Below are positions 35,419 to 44,308 of a stretch of 64,000 nucleotides of DNA, in pieces; the stretch's first letter is position 1; every line of letters begins with the position of its first letter. The position numbers and the translations under genes were made by a program. Below the pieces are notes generated by a model. That model ran no database searches and was not told the origin of the DNA. It saw only the letters and a program-made list of their open reading frames with translations. Source of the stretch: an uncultured Muribaculaceae bacterium (GTDB taxonomy: Bacteria > Bacteroidota > Bacteroidia > Bacteroidales > Muribaculaceae); the NCBI GenBank assembly GCA_910583525.1, contig CAJTXL010000013.1, forward strand, positions 15,310 through 79,309, written 5' to 3'.

Positions 35419-36322
35419 CGGCCCGCTGCGGTGCGGCCTTGCTGATTGTCACCAGCCAAACGCCGGCGAAAATCAATGCGACTGCAAGTATCTTGGAGGG
35501 TGTGAAGCTGTCGAGGCCGAGCCATATGCCGACTGCCGAGGCCACAACAGGCTGAACGTAGTTGTACATGCCCACGAGCGTTGGGCGGAGCGCTTTCTGC
35601 CCGACCATCACGAGGATGTATGAGCCGAAAGTCGAGCCTACAACCACATATGCAATGCCGCAGGCTTCGGCCGCGCTCATTTGGTGCCAAGGCGTGGCAA
35701 CGATGGTGGAGATGGAGAAGGGGAGCACCGCTATGGCGGCGAATAAGAACATCCATTTCATCAGAGTCACCAAGGAGTAGCGACGGATGAAGTTCTTATA
35801 TAAGGTAAGGTATAACGCATAGCTGAATTGTGCGCAGAATACGAGTGTGTCGCCGAGTGCCGGTTTCGAGCCTGAAACGGCGTGTGATGCCGTACCCAAA
35901 ACCAGCAGTAGCGCTCCCGAAGCACCGAGGGCTATGCCTGCGATTTTCTTTACGGTAATAGGCTCTTTCAGAAACAATGCCGCGAGCACCATAACCCACA
36001 TAGGCATTGTGGTGGTTATTATAGATGCCTCGCCGGGCGAGGTCAGTCCGACACCGAAAATGAAGCATCCCTGGTTGCACACGATGCCGAGCATGGCGGC
36101 GCCGGCAAGCCTGAGCAGGTCGGATGTCGGGACGTGTTCTTTGGGTAGAAAGAGCGACAAGAGCCAGAAGAGGGCTGCTGCGCCGACAATCCTGAAATCG
36201 GTCAGTAAAAGAGGTGTCACCACGGCTCCGGCCAATACCATTTTAGCGATGGGTGACATCAGACCCCACAGGAGATTTGCGCCGAACATCGACAGATGCC
36301 CTCTGATTTGTGTCCTATCCAT
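35408..36322 (-). CDS. EamA/DMT-family transporter
   Basis: 304 aa with ten predicted membrane helices in two EamA repeats (HLSMFGANLLWGLMSPIAKM and LGDTLVFCAQFSYALYLTLY are the starts of the halves). The KEPITVKKIAGIALGASGAL segment at the end of the first half is typical. These carriers export amino acids, nucleosides or other small metabolites; the substrate cannot be assigned. Its promoter region is shared with mscS on the other strand. Confidence 0.92.
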   Translation of the reverse strand: MDRTQIRGHLSMFGANLLWGLMSPIAKMVLAGAVVTPLLLTDFRIVGAAALFWLLSLFLPKEHVPTSDLLRLAGAAMLGIVCNQGCFIFGVGLTSPGEASIITTTMPMWVMVLAALFLKEPITVKKIAGIALGASGALLLVLGTASHAVSGSKPALGDTLVFCAQFSYALYLTLYKNFIRRYSLVTLMKWMFLFAAIAVLPFSISTIVATPWHQMSAAEACGIAYVVVGSTFGSYILVMVGQKALRPTLVGMYNYVQPVVASAVGIWLGLDSFTPSKILAVALIFAGVWLVTISKAAPQRAVKA

Positions 36323-36344
36323 TTGTTGAAGAAGAATTGATGCG

Positions 36345-36352
36345 CAAAGTTA
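36345..36352 (-). promoter_or_regulatory. -7 box of the EamA gene
   Basis: CAAAGTTA on the plus strand is TAACTTTG on the minus strand. The start would be near 36341, 19 nt before the ATG. No good -33 box at 20 nt. It lies 5 bp from the divergent mscS -33 box. Confidence 0.5.
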
Positions 36353-36357
36353 CAACT

Positions 36358-36389
36358 TTTGCACAAGGCGAAAAAATTTCGTAGCTTTG
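36358..36389 (+). promoter_or_regulatory. Promoter of mscS-HTCS
   Basis: TTTG (36358-36361), 20 nt, TAGCTTTG (36382-36389). The start would be near 36393, giving a leader of about 27 nt. Confidence 0.7.
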
Positions 36390-36419
36390 TAATTGTTATT
36401 CCAAAGACCGATAGAAACG

Positions 36420-37604
36420 ATGCTTGAAACCGTAAGGCCATTTCTGAACAGCCATATAAGCGGGCCCTGGAGCGCCGCTCTTATAAACCTGATATTGCTT
36501 GTGGGCATATTCATGGTGTCGATAGCTGTCTATTACCTCACCAAGTGGCTGCTTCGTGCCGTAGAAGCCATCGTTCTCCGCAGCCCCACCAGCTGGGACG
36601 ACGACCTGTTAAATCCGTCTTTTATGCGTGCCGTGTCGCAGCTGTCGCCTGCCATGGCCGTGCGTTGGCTCATTCCCGGCCTTTTCGGCGAGACGGTCGA
36701 GTCGGTGCACTGGCTGTCGGCTCTTACGTCGCTTTACATTGTATGGGCCATAGTGCGTATGTTCGTGATATTTGTCGGCAATCTGTACACGGCTTTTCTT
36801 CGTCGTCCCAAACTGAGGGGATATGCGGTGAAGGGCGTCTTCCAGATGGTGAAGCTGATTTTTATCGGCATCGGCGTGATTGTCGGTCTCAGCATACTTA
36901 TAAACCGCAGTCCGGCGACCATTCTGACGGCGCTCGGCGCTTCGGCGGCAGTTCTGATGTTGGTTTTTCAGGACACTATACTCGGCCTTGTGGCGTCGGT
37001 GCAGCTCACCGCGAACAAGATGCTGAAACGCGGCGACTGGATTGAAGCCGATAACAGCGGCATAAACGGTGAGGTGCTTGAGGTGACGCTTACGTCGGTG
37101 AAAGTGCGCAATTGGGACAATTCGGTGTCGACCATTCCGCCATATTCGCTTATAAAAGGTTCTTTCCGCAATTATCAGCCGATGCGTTCTTCGGGAGGAC
37201 GCCGGGTGGTTCGTCCTATTTACATAGACATGAACACCGTGCGTTTCTGTTCTGCCGCCGAACTTTCGCATCTCGATGAAATAGGATGGCTCGAAGGGCT
37301 TGGCGTAGACCCAAGCTCGCGGATTGTGAACCTGCAGCTTCTGCGTCTCTACCTTGATGCTTATCTCGGCCGCCATCCCGAGGTCAATCAACAGCTTACC
37401 TATATGGTACGCCAGCTTGAACCTACGCCGTCGGGCTTGCCACTTGAGCTGTATTTCTTTATCCGCAATGTAGAGTGGAAGGCGTTCGAAGGCATTGCAA
37501 GCGATATTTTCGACCATGTCTATGCCGTCGTGCACGAGTTCGGTCTGAGCATCTACCAGACACCGGCCGGTACAGATTTGGAACGTGTCAACCAAAGGAC
37601 GTAA
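36420..37604 (+). CDS. Mechanosensitive ion channel family protein (MscS)
   Basis: 394 aa from ATG 36420. Four to five membrane helices come first; the pore helix and beta domain follow: LTALGASAAVLMLVFQDTIL, GLVASVQLTANKMLKRGDWI, GINGEVLEVTLTSVKVRNWD and NSVSTIPPYSLIKGSFRN. The C-terminal cytoplasmic part is longer than in E. coli MscS. It opens under membrane tension to release solutes during hypo-osmotic shock. The HTCS gene begins 3 bp after its stop, so both are on one transcript. A TTG 27 nt upstream in frame is not a better start because it falls at the predicted transcription start. Confidence 0.93.
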   Translation: MLETVRPFLNSHISGPWSAALINLILLVGIFMVSIAVYYLTKWLLRAVEAIVLRSPTSWDDDLLNPSFMRAVSQLSPAMAVRWLIPGLFGETVESVHWLSALTSLYIVWAIVRMFVIFVGNLYTAFLRRPKLRGYAVKGVFQMVKLIFIGIGVIVGLSILINRSPATILTALGASAAVLMLVFQDTILGLVASVQLTANKMLKRGDWIEADNSGINGEVLEVTLTSVKVRNWDNSVSTIPPYSLIKGSFRNYQPMRSSGGRRVVRPIYIDMNTVRFCSAAELSHLDEIGWLEGLGVDPSSRIVNLQLLRLYLDAYLGRHPEVNQQLTYMVRQLEPTPSGLPLELYFFIRNVEWKAFEGIASDIFDHVYAVVHEFGLSIYQTPAGTDLERVNQRT

Positions 37605-37607
37605 GCT

Positions 37608-40600
37608 ATGATGCGCCGTATAGTATTGTCCCTGCTCCTGGTGTTTGTCTCTCTGCAGGGCTTTGCAGAGCCTCTTTCGGCGAAAGGTCTGTGTTGGTTC
37701 AATTTTCATGCAGGTGACGGTGCTAATGCGGTTTTCAGCATTTTCCGCGACAGCAGTGGCCGCAATTGGGTCGGTTCGACCTCGGGCCTCTATCTTTTCG
37801 ATGGCTACCAGTCGTATGCGGCAAAGTATGACTCATGGACGTTCCGGGCGCAGATTTATGCCATGGTCGAGCATGACGGATTTATTTTTCTGGGCACAAA
37901 TGACGGTCTTTTTACTCTTGACCCCGATAAAAATACCGTACGGGTTGTTGAAGGTGCGTTCCCACGTGAAATCCGTGCTTTGCTGAAGGTCGATAACGAG
38001 CTGTGGATAGGGTCGCTTGGAGGGCTTTACCGTTATAATTTCGTTACCGGGGCGGTTGCCGACGTGTCGCGCGAACTTCCCCATCATGCGGTTTATTCAT
38101 TGCTTGAAAGTGCAGAAGGAAAAGTTTATATAGGAACGTACGACGGCCTTTGCGTGTATAATCCTGCAGAGGCGTCTTATGGCGAGTTTCCGCTGCCACG
38201 CACTCTTGCACCAGGCGGCAATGTCTTTGTCAATGCCATGGTAGAGGATGTTGCTTCGGGCATCCTGTATCTTGGCACTGAAGGTGCTCTGTTCAGTCTC
38301 GATGTTGCAGACGGAACTGTCGGGCGACAGTCGTGTTGCGACGGCAATTCGGTGAAATCACTCGCCCTGAGCGGTCTGAACGTGATTGCCGGCACCGACA
38401 ATGGCCTGGTGTTCATTCCGGATGCCGGTGCGCCGACGGTGTTTCGCCACGATTCGCGGACGCCGTATTCGATAGCGTCGAATGTGGTGTGGAGCCTGTT
38501 TGCCGATGATTTGGGTAACGTATGGTGCGGCACCGAAGTCGGTGTCAGCATCATAGACTATCGTTCACCGGTGAGGGTGTATTCGTTGGCCGACATAACG
38601 GGCATAAGCGCCGGACAGCAGGTGTTCAAAATCTTTCGCGACAGCGACGGTTCTTTGTGGCTCGGCGGCACCAACGGTGTGATTATGTTCGGAGTCGACG
38701 GCGATGTGGAGTGGTTTATGCCGGGCAATGCGGGCCACAGTCTTTCGCATAACCGCGTAAGAGACATCATCGAGACTTCTGAAGGTGATGTGTGGGTCGC
38801 CACCGACGGAGGCCTCAATATCTTCGACCGCCGTACTAAAAGTTTCGTTAACCACCGTGTAACCGATTTCAAGCGCCGGCTCAACGCCAACTGGGCTTAC
38901 GGCATCCTTGAAGATACTGCCGACAGTACCATATGGGTGGCTGGATATCTTGGCGGCGTGTTTCGCGAGAAACTGTCGCGCTTCCATGCCGAAGGTCTTT
39001 TGCACCGCGCCGACACGGTGCTCTCGGTCGAGGATGGCGGCATACATAACAATCTTATAGGACAGATTGTGCAGGATGCCGCGCGTAACAAATGGGTGTT
39101 GCATTTCAGAGACTCTTCGCTGACGCGTATCGACGGGCGCACATGTGCCGTAAGCCGTGTGAATGTCCGGGCCGTCACCGGCGAAGAGCCTACTATACTT
39201 TGCCCCGACCCACGCGGTGGTCTTTGGTGCGGTTTCTACGGCGGTGTGGCGCATATCGGTATGTCGGGCGCTGTAGGGGATGATATAGTGCATTTTCCGT
39301 TCGGCGGTTCCGACGAGACTGTCAGGGCCATGGCGTCTGTTGGTCGTAATCTTTGGGTTGCCACCACGTCGGCGGTGTGGGAGGTCGATGCGGCTGCCAT
39401 GAAGGCGCGTGTGCTTCCGTTGCCTGCCAAGGCCTACACGGCAATCTACTATGACAAGCAGCTAAAGGAGGTAATACTTGGCGCAGTTGACGAAATCGTT
39501 ACTGCCGACCCTTCGCGTCTACTGTCGTGGCCCGAAGATGAAGAAATAGCCATGCTACGTATCCGCGAGGGTGGCATGCAGGCAAGCATAGATTACCGGG
39601 GCGCAGCCGCCAAGGGGCGTTTCGACCTACCGAGCGACAACCGCGACATATCGGTCGACCTTGTCACGGCATACTTTTCGCCAAGCCAATATCTTCGCTT
39701 CTGTTATCGTCTTGACGGCGACAAGTGGCAGCTGTTGCCCGACGGCGACAATTGCGTGAGGCTTACGTCGCTGGTCCCGGGCAGGCATAAGATGGAGTTT
39801 GCCATAGCCGGAGTTGAGGCTTCGACCAGGAAGGTCGATGTCGTTGTCGCAGAACCGTGGTATAGGACAAATCTTGCCTGGGCGCTCTATGCCATTGTTC
39901 TTGCAGGTGCTGTTGTGCTGATTGTGAGGGAAACACGTCGCCGACACCGTCGCCGTATCGAAGAAATGGAGCGCACAAATGCTCTTGCGGCTGTCGAGAA
40001 CAGGCTCTTTTTCCTATCCAATATATCGCATGAGCTTAAGACGCCCTTGTCGATGATAATAGGCCCGTTGAGCAAAGTGCGTACGGGCGAAGACGCCGAG
40101 TCGGCAGCCGGAGACATAGAGACAGCCTATCAGAGTGCGCTGAAGCTGAATACGCTCATCCATCAGACGGTAGAAATCAATCGCATGGAACTGCGCTCCG
40201 AGAACATGCTGATATATTCTCGCATCGATGTGGTGGAGTTCTGCCGCGACATATTCGACAATTATAGGCGCAGCGAGCCGGGACGAACGTTTGTGTTCTC
40301 GGCAGAGCAGTCGCACATATATGCTCGCACAGATGCCGTCAAGCTTGAGTCCTTGGTTACAAATCTGTTGTCTAATGCGGTAAAATATACGTCGGACGGT
40401 TCTACGGTGGCGCTCAGCGTGTCGCTCGACGTTCACGATTTTGAGATTTCCGTTTCTGACGATGGAGTAGGCATACCGCAGAGCGAACAGTCGCTTGTGT
40501 TCCAGCGTCTTTACCGCTCGCCGCGCACTGCCGGCACGCGTGAGGGCACTGGCATCGGCCTTTACCTTGTGAGGCAGTATGCGCAGCTGCTCGGCGGTTC

Positions 40601-41486
40601 TGTTACGGTCGCCAGCCGTGTCGATGAAGGTTCGACCTTTACGTTGAGACTGCCTTTGGGCGAGGTCGATGAAGATGCGGACACGAGCGGCGAAGCGTCC
40701 GGCGACGTGGCGTCCGACAAGCGCAAGCGTGTGCTCATAGTCGACGATAACCGTTCGATAGCGTCGTTCATTTCGTCGTTGTTGTCGAAAGACTATAATT
40801 GTGCCGTCGCGGCCAACGGTAAAGCCGGTCTTACGGTAGCGGCAAGTTTCCGTCCCGACATTATAATATCCGACGAGATGATGCCCGTGATGTCGGGTCT
40901 TGAAATGAGCCGTCGCCTTAAAGACAACCCGAGCCTTGCCGCCATACCTATATTGTTGCTTACGGCCAAAGATACGCCCGGAATACACGGCGAGAGCATA
41001 GCCAACGGCATCGACGCTTTCATGCCCAAACCGTTCGATGCTCCTGCCCTGGTGGCCAAGGTGGCGCAGCTGATAGGTTCGGGCGAACGTATGCGGCAGA
41101 ATATGATGCGCGACGCTCTTACGGCCTCGGAAACGGAGCCGGTGGAGACTTTTGCCGAAAAACAGCTCGCCGAAGTCAGCGCCGTGGTGGAGAACAATCT
41201 CTCGAACCCCGACCTAAATGTCGATTTCGTGTGCCGTGCCGTAGACATGAACCAGAAATCGCTCTACCGACTGCTGAAAAAGTATGTGGGTGTTTCGCCT
41301 GTGGATTATATCAGGCAGATGCGCCTGCGTAAGGCGGCCATGTTGCTTGAGCAGGACAAATTTTCGGTGAGCGAAGTCATGTATATGGTCGGGTTCAGTT
41401 CGTCGTCATATTTCTCGAAGTGCTTTACGGCGATGTTCGGCTGTTCGCCGGGACAATATCCGGGCGAACGCCCTGCCGACGGCTGA
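37608..41486 (+). CDS. Hybrid two-component system sensor/response regulator (HTCS)
   Basis: 1292 aa carrying a whole signalling pathway. A signal peptide (RRIVLSLLLVFVSLQGFA) leads into a periplasmic beta-propeller sensor of reg_prop repeats (SSGRNWVGSTSGLYLFDG, DLGNVWCGTEVGVSIID, DGSLWLGGTNGVIMFG) and a Y_Y_Y domain (about 675-745). One membrane helix (about 757-775) precedes HisKA with His808 in SNISHELKTPLSMI, the HATPase (LLSNAVKYTSDGS, DDGVGIP, GTGIGLYLV), a receiver with Asp1089 (IIISDEMMPVMSG) and an AraC-type DNA-binding domain (from about 1190; VSEVMYMVGFSSSSYFSK). Such proteins usually switch on a neighbouring polysaccharide utilisation locus when they bind an oligosaccharide; none is next to this one. 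It is fused by operon to an MscS channel, which is unusual. Confidence 0.96.
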   Translation: MMRRIVLSLLLVFVSLQGFAEPLSAKGLCWFNFHAGDGANAVFSIFRDSSGRNWVGSTSGLYLFDGYQSYAAKYDSWTFRAQIYAMVEHDGFIFLGTNDGLFTLDPDKNTVRVVEGAFPREIRALLKVDNELWIGSLGGLYRYNFVTGAVADVSRELPHHAVYSLLESAEGKVYIGTYDGLCVYNPAEASYGEFPLPRTLAPGGNVFVNAMVEDVASGILYLGTEGALFSLDVADGTVGRQSCCDGNSVKSLALSGLNVIAGTDNGLVFIPDAGAPTVFRHDSRTPYSIASNVVWSLFADDLGNVWCGTEVGVSIIDYRSPVRVYSLADITGISAGQQVFKIFRDSDGSLWLGGTNGVIMFGVDGDVEWFMPGNAGHSLSHNRVRDIIETSEGDVWVATDGGLNIFDRRTKSFVNHRVTDFKRRLNANWAYGILEDTADSTIWVAGYLGGVFREKLSRFHAEGLLHRADTVLSVEDGGIHNNLIGQIVQDAARNKWVLHFRDSSLTRIDGRTCAVSRVNVRAVTGEEPTILCPDPRGGLWCGFYGGVAHIGMSGAVGDDIVHFPFGGSDETVRAMASVGRNLWVATTSAVWEVDAAAMKARVLPLPAKAYTAIYYDKQLKEVILGAVDEIVTADPSRLLSWPEDEEIAMLRIREGGMQASIDYRGAAAKGRFDLPSDNRDISVDLVTAYFSPSQYLRFCYRLDGDKWQLLPDGDNCVRLTSLVPGRHKMEFAIAGVEASTRKVDVVVAEPWYRTNLAWALYAIVLAGAVVLIVRETRRRHRRRIEEMERTNALAAVENRLFFLSNISHELKTPLSMIIGPLSKVRTGEDAESAAGDIETAYQSALKLNTLIHQTVEINRMELRSENMLIYSRIDVVEFCRDIFDNYRRSEPGRTFVFSAEQSHIYARTDAVKLESLVTNLLSNAVKYTSDGSTVALSVSLDVHDFEISVSDDGVGIPQSEQSLVFQRLYRSPRTAGTREGTGIGLYLVRQYAQLLGGSVTVASRVDEGSTFTLRLPLGEVDEDADTSGEASGDVASDKRKRVLIVDDNRSIASFISSLLSKDYNCAVAANGKAGLTVAASFRPDIIISDEMMPVMSGLEMSRRLKDNPSLAAIPILLLTAKDTPGIHGESIANGIDAFMPKPFDAPALVAKVAQLIGSGERMRQNMMRDALTASETEPVETFAEKQLAEVSAVVENNLSNPDLNVDFVCRAVDMNQKSLYRLLKKYVGVSPVDYIRQMRLRKAAMLLEQDKFSVSEVMYMVGFSSSSYFSKCFTAMFGCSPGQYPGERPADG

Positions 41487-41540
41487 CGCGCGGCTTCGGC
41501 AGAAGTTATCAACATCGGGGCGATTATTGCTCCGGCACTG

Positions 41541-41571
41541 TTGCATAATCGGCTTTTTTTTGCTAACTTTG
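41541..41571 (+). promoter_or_regulatory. Promoter of nrdJ
   Basis: TTG (41541-41543), 20 nt, TAACTTTG (41564-41571). Start near 41575, leader about 17 nt, too short for a cobalamin riboswitch. Confidence 0.7.
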
Positions 41572-41591
41572 CCGAGCTTGAAATCACAACT

Positions 41592-44132
41592 ATGGACACA
41601 GCACAAAGTTACACTTACGAGGAGGCTCTCGAGGCTTCCCTTAAATATTTTGGCGGCGACGAACTCGCCGCTCAGGTATGGGTGAGCAAGTATGCCCTCA
41701 AAGACAGCGACGGCAACATATACGAGCTTACGCCCGACGACATGCACCGGCGCATAGCCGCCGAACTTGCCCGGATTGAGGCCAAATATCCGCAGGGCAT
41801 GGACAGCGAAGAGATTTTCGGCCTCCTGCGCGATTTCCGTTATGTGGTGCCGCAGGGCAGCCCCATGGCCGGAATAGGCAACAACTACCAGGTGGGTTCG
41901 CTGTCGAACTGTTTTGTAGTCGGCATCGACGGCAAGCCCGACAGCTACGGAGGCATAATGCGCATCGACCAGGAGCAGGTGCAGCTGATGAAACGTCGCG
42001 GCGGAGTAGGGCACGATTTGTCGCATCTTCGCCCCAAAGGCATGGCCGTCAGGAATTCGGCGTTGACGTCGACGGGGCTTGTGCCGTTCATGGAGCGCTA
42101 TTCCAACTCCACACGCGAGGTTGCCCAGGACGGGCGCCGTGGTGCGCTGATGATGACGGTGTCAATCAAGCATCCCGATTCGGAGGCTTTTATCGACGCC
42201 AAGATGACCCCCGGCAAAGTTACGGGCGCGAATGTGTCGGTGCGCATCGACGATGATTTCATGCGCGCCGTCGAGGCCGGCACGCCCTATCGTCAGCAGT
42301 TCCCTGTCGATGCCTCCGAGCCGCTCGTCACCAAAGATATCGATGCGGCCGCTTTGTGGCAGAAAATCGTAGCGAACGCATGGAAATCGGCAGAGCCTGG
42401 TGTGCTGTTTTGGGATACGATACGCCGCGAGTCGGTGCCCGACTGTTATGCAGACCTCGGTTTCGAGACAATCTCTACCAACCCTTGCGGCGAAATACCG
42501 CTGTGCCCCTATGACAGCTGCCGTCTGTTGGCCATAAACCTGTATTCTTTTGTGAAGAACCCCTTTACAAAAGACGCTAAATTCGATTTCGAGCTGCTTA
42601 CGCACCATGTGCGCCGCGCCCAAAGGATTATGGACGATATCATAGACCTCGAAATGGAGAAAATCGACCAAATCCTTGTCAAGATAGAGTCTGACCCCGA
42701 GCCTGAAGAAGTCAAGGCTCCCGAGCGTGACTTGTGGCTGAAGATAAAGGAAAAGACACTCCGCGGCCGCCGTACCGGCCTTGGCACTACGGCCGAAGGC
42801 GACATGCTCGCCGCCATGGGCTACCGCTACGGTACGCCCGAAGCTACCGATTTCAGCGAGAAAGTGCACCGTGCCGTGGCTTTGGCCGCATATGCCGAGT
42901 CGGTCGAGATGGCGGCACAGCGAGGCGCTTTCGAGGTCTTTGATGCCGCGCGCGAGGCCGACAACCCCTACATCAAACGCCTGGCCGAAGCATCGCCCGA
43001 GCTGTACGAGCGTATGAAAGCCGTCGGGCGGCGAAACATAGCATGTCTTACCATAGCGCCGACAGGCACCACGAGCCTGATGACGCGCACCTCGTCGGGC
43101 ATAGAGCCGGTGTTCATGCCCGTGTATAAACGTCGCCGCAAAATCAATGCCGCAGAAGCCGTGGCGCGTGTCGATTATGTCGATGATTCGGGCGACGCTT
43201 TCGAGGAATACATCGTATATCACCCCAAGTTCCTTGAATGGATGAAAATCGCCGGGATTGACACGGCAAAAGACTACACCCAGGCCGAACTCGACGAGAT
43301 TGTGGCGCAGTCGCCCTATGCCGGAGCGACGGCAAACGACATCGACTGGCATGAGAAAGTGAACATGCAGGGCCGCATACAGCGTTGGGTCGACCACTCC
43401 ATTTCGGTTACCATCAACCTGCCTGCCGACATAAGCGTCGAGGCTGTCGAAAGCCTGTACCGCCAGGCATGGCATGCCGGATGCAAGGGCTGCACGGTAT
43501 ACCGCGACGGTTCGCGCTCGGGCGTGCTTGTGGCCGTAGAGGCAAACAAGAAGAAAGACGTCCCGGCCGAAGGAAACCATCCGATAATGGCAAAGCGCCC
43601 CATAGAGCTTGAAGCCGATGTCGTGCGCTTCCAGAACAACAAAGAAAAGTGGATTGCTTTCGTCGGTCTTGTAGACGGACGCCCGTACGAGATTTTCACC
43701 GGCCTTGCCGATGACGAAGACGGCATATTCATACCCAAGTCGGTTTCCCACGGCAAAATTATCAAAGCCGTGGACGAAAACGGCAACAAGCGCTACGACT
43801 TCCAGTTCCTCAACAAACGCGGCCACAAGACCACCATCGAAGGCCTTTCGGACAAATTCAACCCTGAATATTGGAACTATGCAAAGCTGATATCGGGTGT
43901 GCTGCGCTACGGCATGCCTATCGACCAGGTGCTCAAACTTGTAGGCGGGCTCGAACTCAACTCGCAGTCTATCAACACATGGAAGATGGGCGTCGAGCGT
44001 GCCCTCAAGAAATATCTGCCTAACGGCACTACCGCTGCCGGCCAAAAATGCCCCAACTGCGGCCAGGAAACCCTTATCTACCAGGAAGGTTGCCTTATCT
44101 GCACCTCGTGCGGCACCTCGAAGTGCGGATAA
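41592..44132 (+). CDS. nrdJ: Adenosylcobalamin-dependent (class II) ribonucleoside-diphosphate reductase
   Basis: 846 aa from ATG 41592; the frame extends 17 codons up across the promoter and is not coding there. The enzyme reduces ribonucleotides to deoxyribonucleotides using vitamin B12 to create the thiyl radical. Conserved pieces: VGSLSNCFVVGIDG (first redox Cys), NPCGEIPLCPYDSC (radical Cys region with Asn and Glu), ACLTIAPTGTTSLMTRTSSG and CKGCTVYRDGSRSG. The C-terminus is a zinc-ribbon-like module (CPNCGQETLIYQEGC, CTSCGTSKC) that carries the shuttle cysteines. It lets DNA precursors be made with or without oxygen but depends on corrinoid supply. It has its own promoter and terminator. 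Confidence 0.97.
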   Translation: MDTAQSYTYEEALEASLKYFGGDELAAQVWVSKYALKDSDGNIYELTPDDMHRRIAAELARIEAKYPQGMDSEEIFGLLRDFRYVVPQGSPMAGIGNNYQVGSLSNCFVVGIDGKPDSYGGIMRIDQEQVQLMKRRGGVGHDLSHLRPKGMAVRNSALTSTGLVPFMERYSNSTREVAQDGRRGALMMTVSIKHPDSEAFIDAKMTPGKVTGANVSVRIDDDFMRAVEAGTPYRQQFPVDASEPLVTKDIDAAALWQKIVANAWKSAEPGVLFWDTIRRESVPDCYADLGFETISTNPCGEIPLCPYDSCRLLAINLYSFVKNPFTKDAKFDFELLTHHVRRAQRIMDDIIDLEMEKIDQILVKIESDPEPEEVKAPERDLWLKIKEKTLRGRRTGLGTTAEGDMLAAMGYRYGTPEATDFSEKVHRAVALAAYAESVEMAAQRGAFEVFDAAREADNPYIKRLAEASPELYERMKAVGRRNIACLTIAPTGTTSLMTRTSSGIEPVFMPVYKRRRKINAAEAVARVDYVDDSGDAFEEYIVYHPKFLEWMKIAGIDTAKDYTQAELDEIVAQSPYAGATANDIDWHEKVNMQGRIQRWVDHSISVTINLPADISVEAVESLYRQAWHAGCKGCTVYRDGSRSGVLVAVEANKKKDVPAEGNHPIMAKRPIELEADVVRFQNNKEKWIAFVGLVDGRPYEIFTGLADDEDGIFIPKSVSHGKIIKAVDENGNKRYDFQFLNKRGHKTTIEGLSDKFNPEYWNYAKLISGVLRYGMPIDQVLKLVGGLELNSQSINTWKMGVERALKKYLPNGTTAAGQKCPNCGQETLIYQEGCLICTSCGTSKCG

Positions 44133-44159
44133 AGCCGACAGGAAACATTTTAAAAGATT

Positions 44160-44212
44160 GTCCCGGACAGCCTCGCCGATAAAGGCGCGACAGTCCGGGA
44201 CGCTTGTTTTTG
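44160..44212 (+). terminator. Terminator downstream of nrdJ
   Basis: GTCCCGGAC (44160-44168) pairs perfectly with GTCCGGGAC (44193-44201), followed by GCTTGTTTTT. A 24-nt loop can form a second small stem (GCC/GGC). Confidence 0.8.
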
Positions 44213-44266
44213 TGCGGATTAAGCCTTTTTAAGGCATGGTTCTGTCGTGTGTAAGCTTTTTTTCGC

Positions 44267-44274
44267 TAAATTTG
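44267..44274 (+). promoter_or_regulatory. -7 box of glyS
   Basis: TAAATTTG is a full match; the -33 region has only TCTG at a 22-nt distance. Start near 44278, leader about 31 nt. Confidence 0.55.
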
Positions 44275-44308
44275 CGCTTTGAATTATAAACTTAACGACA
44301 ATAAGATA

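Noticed and set aside
41541..41591. Possible cobalamin riboswitch before the B12-dependent reductase
   Set aside because: The promoter leaves only about 17 nt of leader and no B12-box-like sequence was seen.
42162..44045. 627-codon open frame on the minus strand inside nrdJ
   Set aside because: It is the mirror of a strongly biased coding sequence; it has no family-like content and nrdJ on the other strand is unambiguous.
44221..44236. Small hairpin GCCTT/AAGGC between nrdJ and glyS
   Set aside because: Five base pairs without a following T-run; the stronger terminator at 44160-44212 explains the region.
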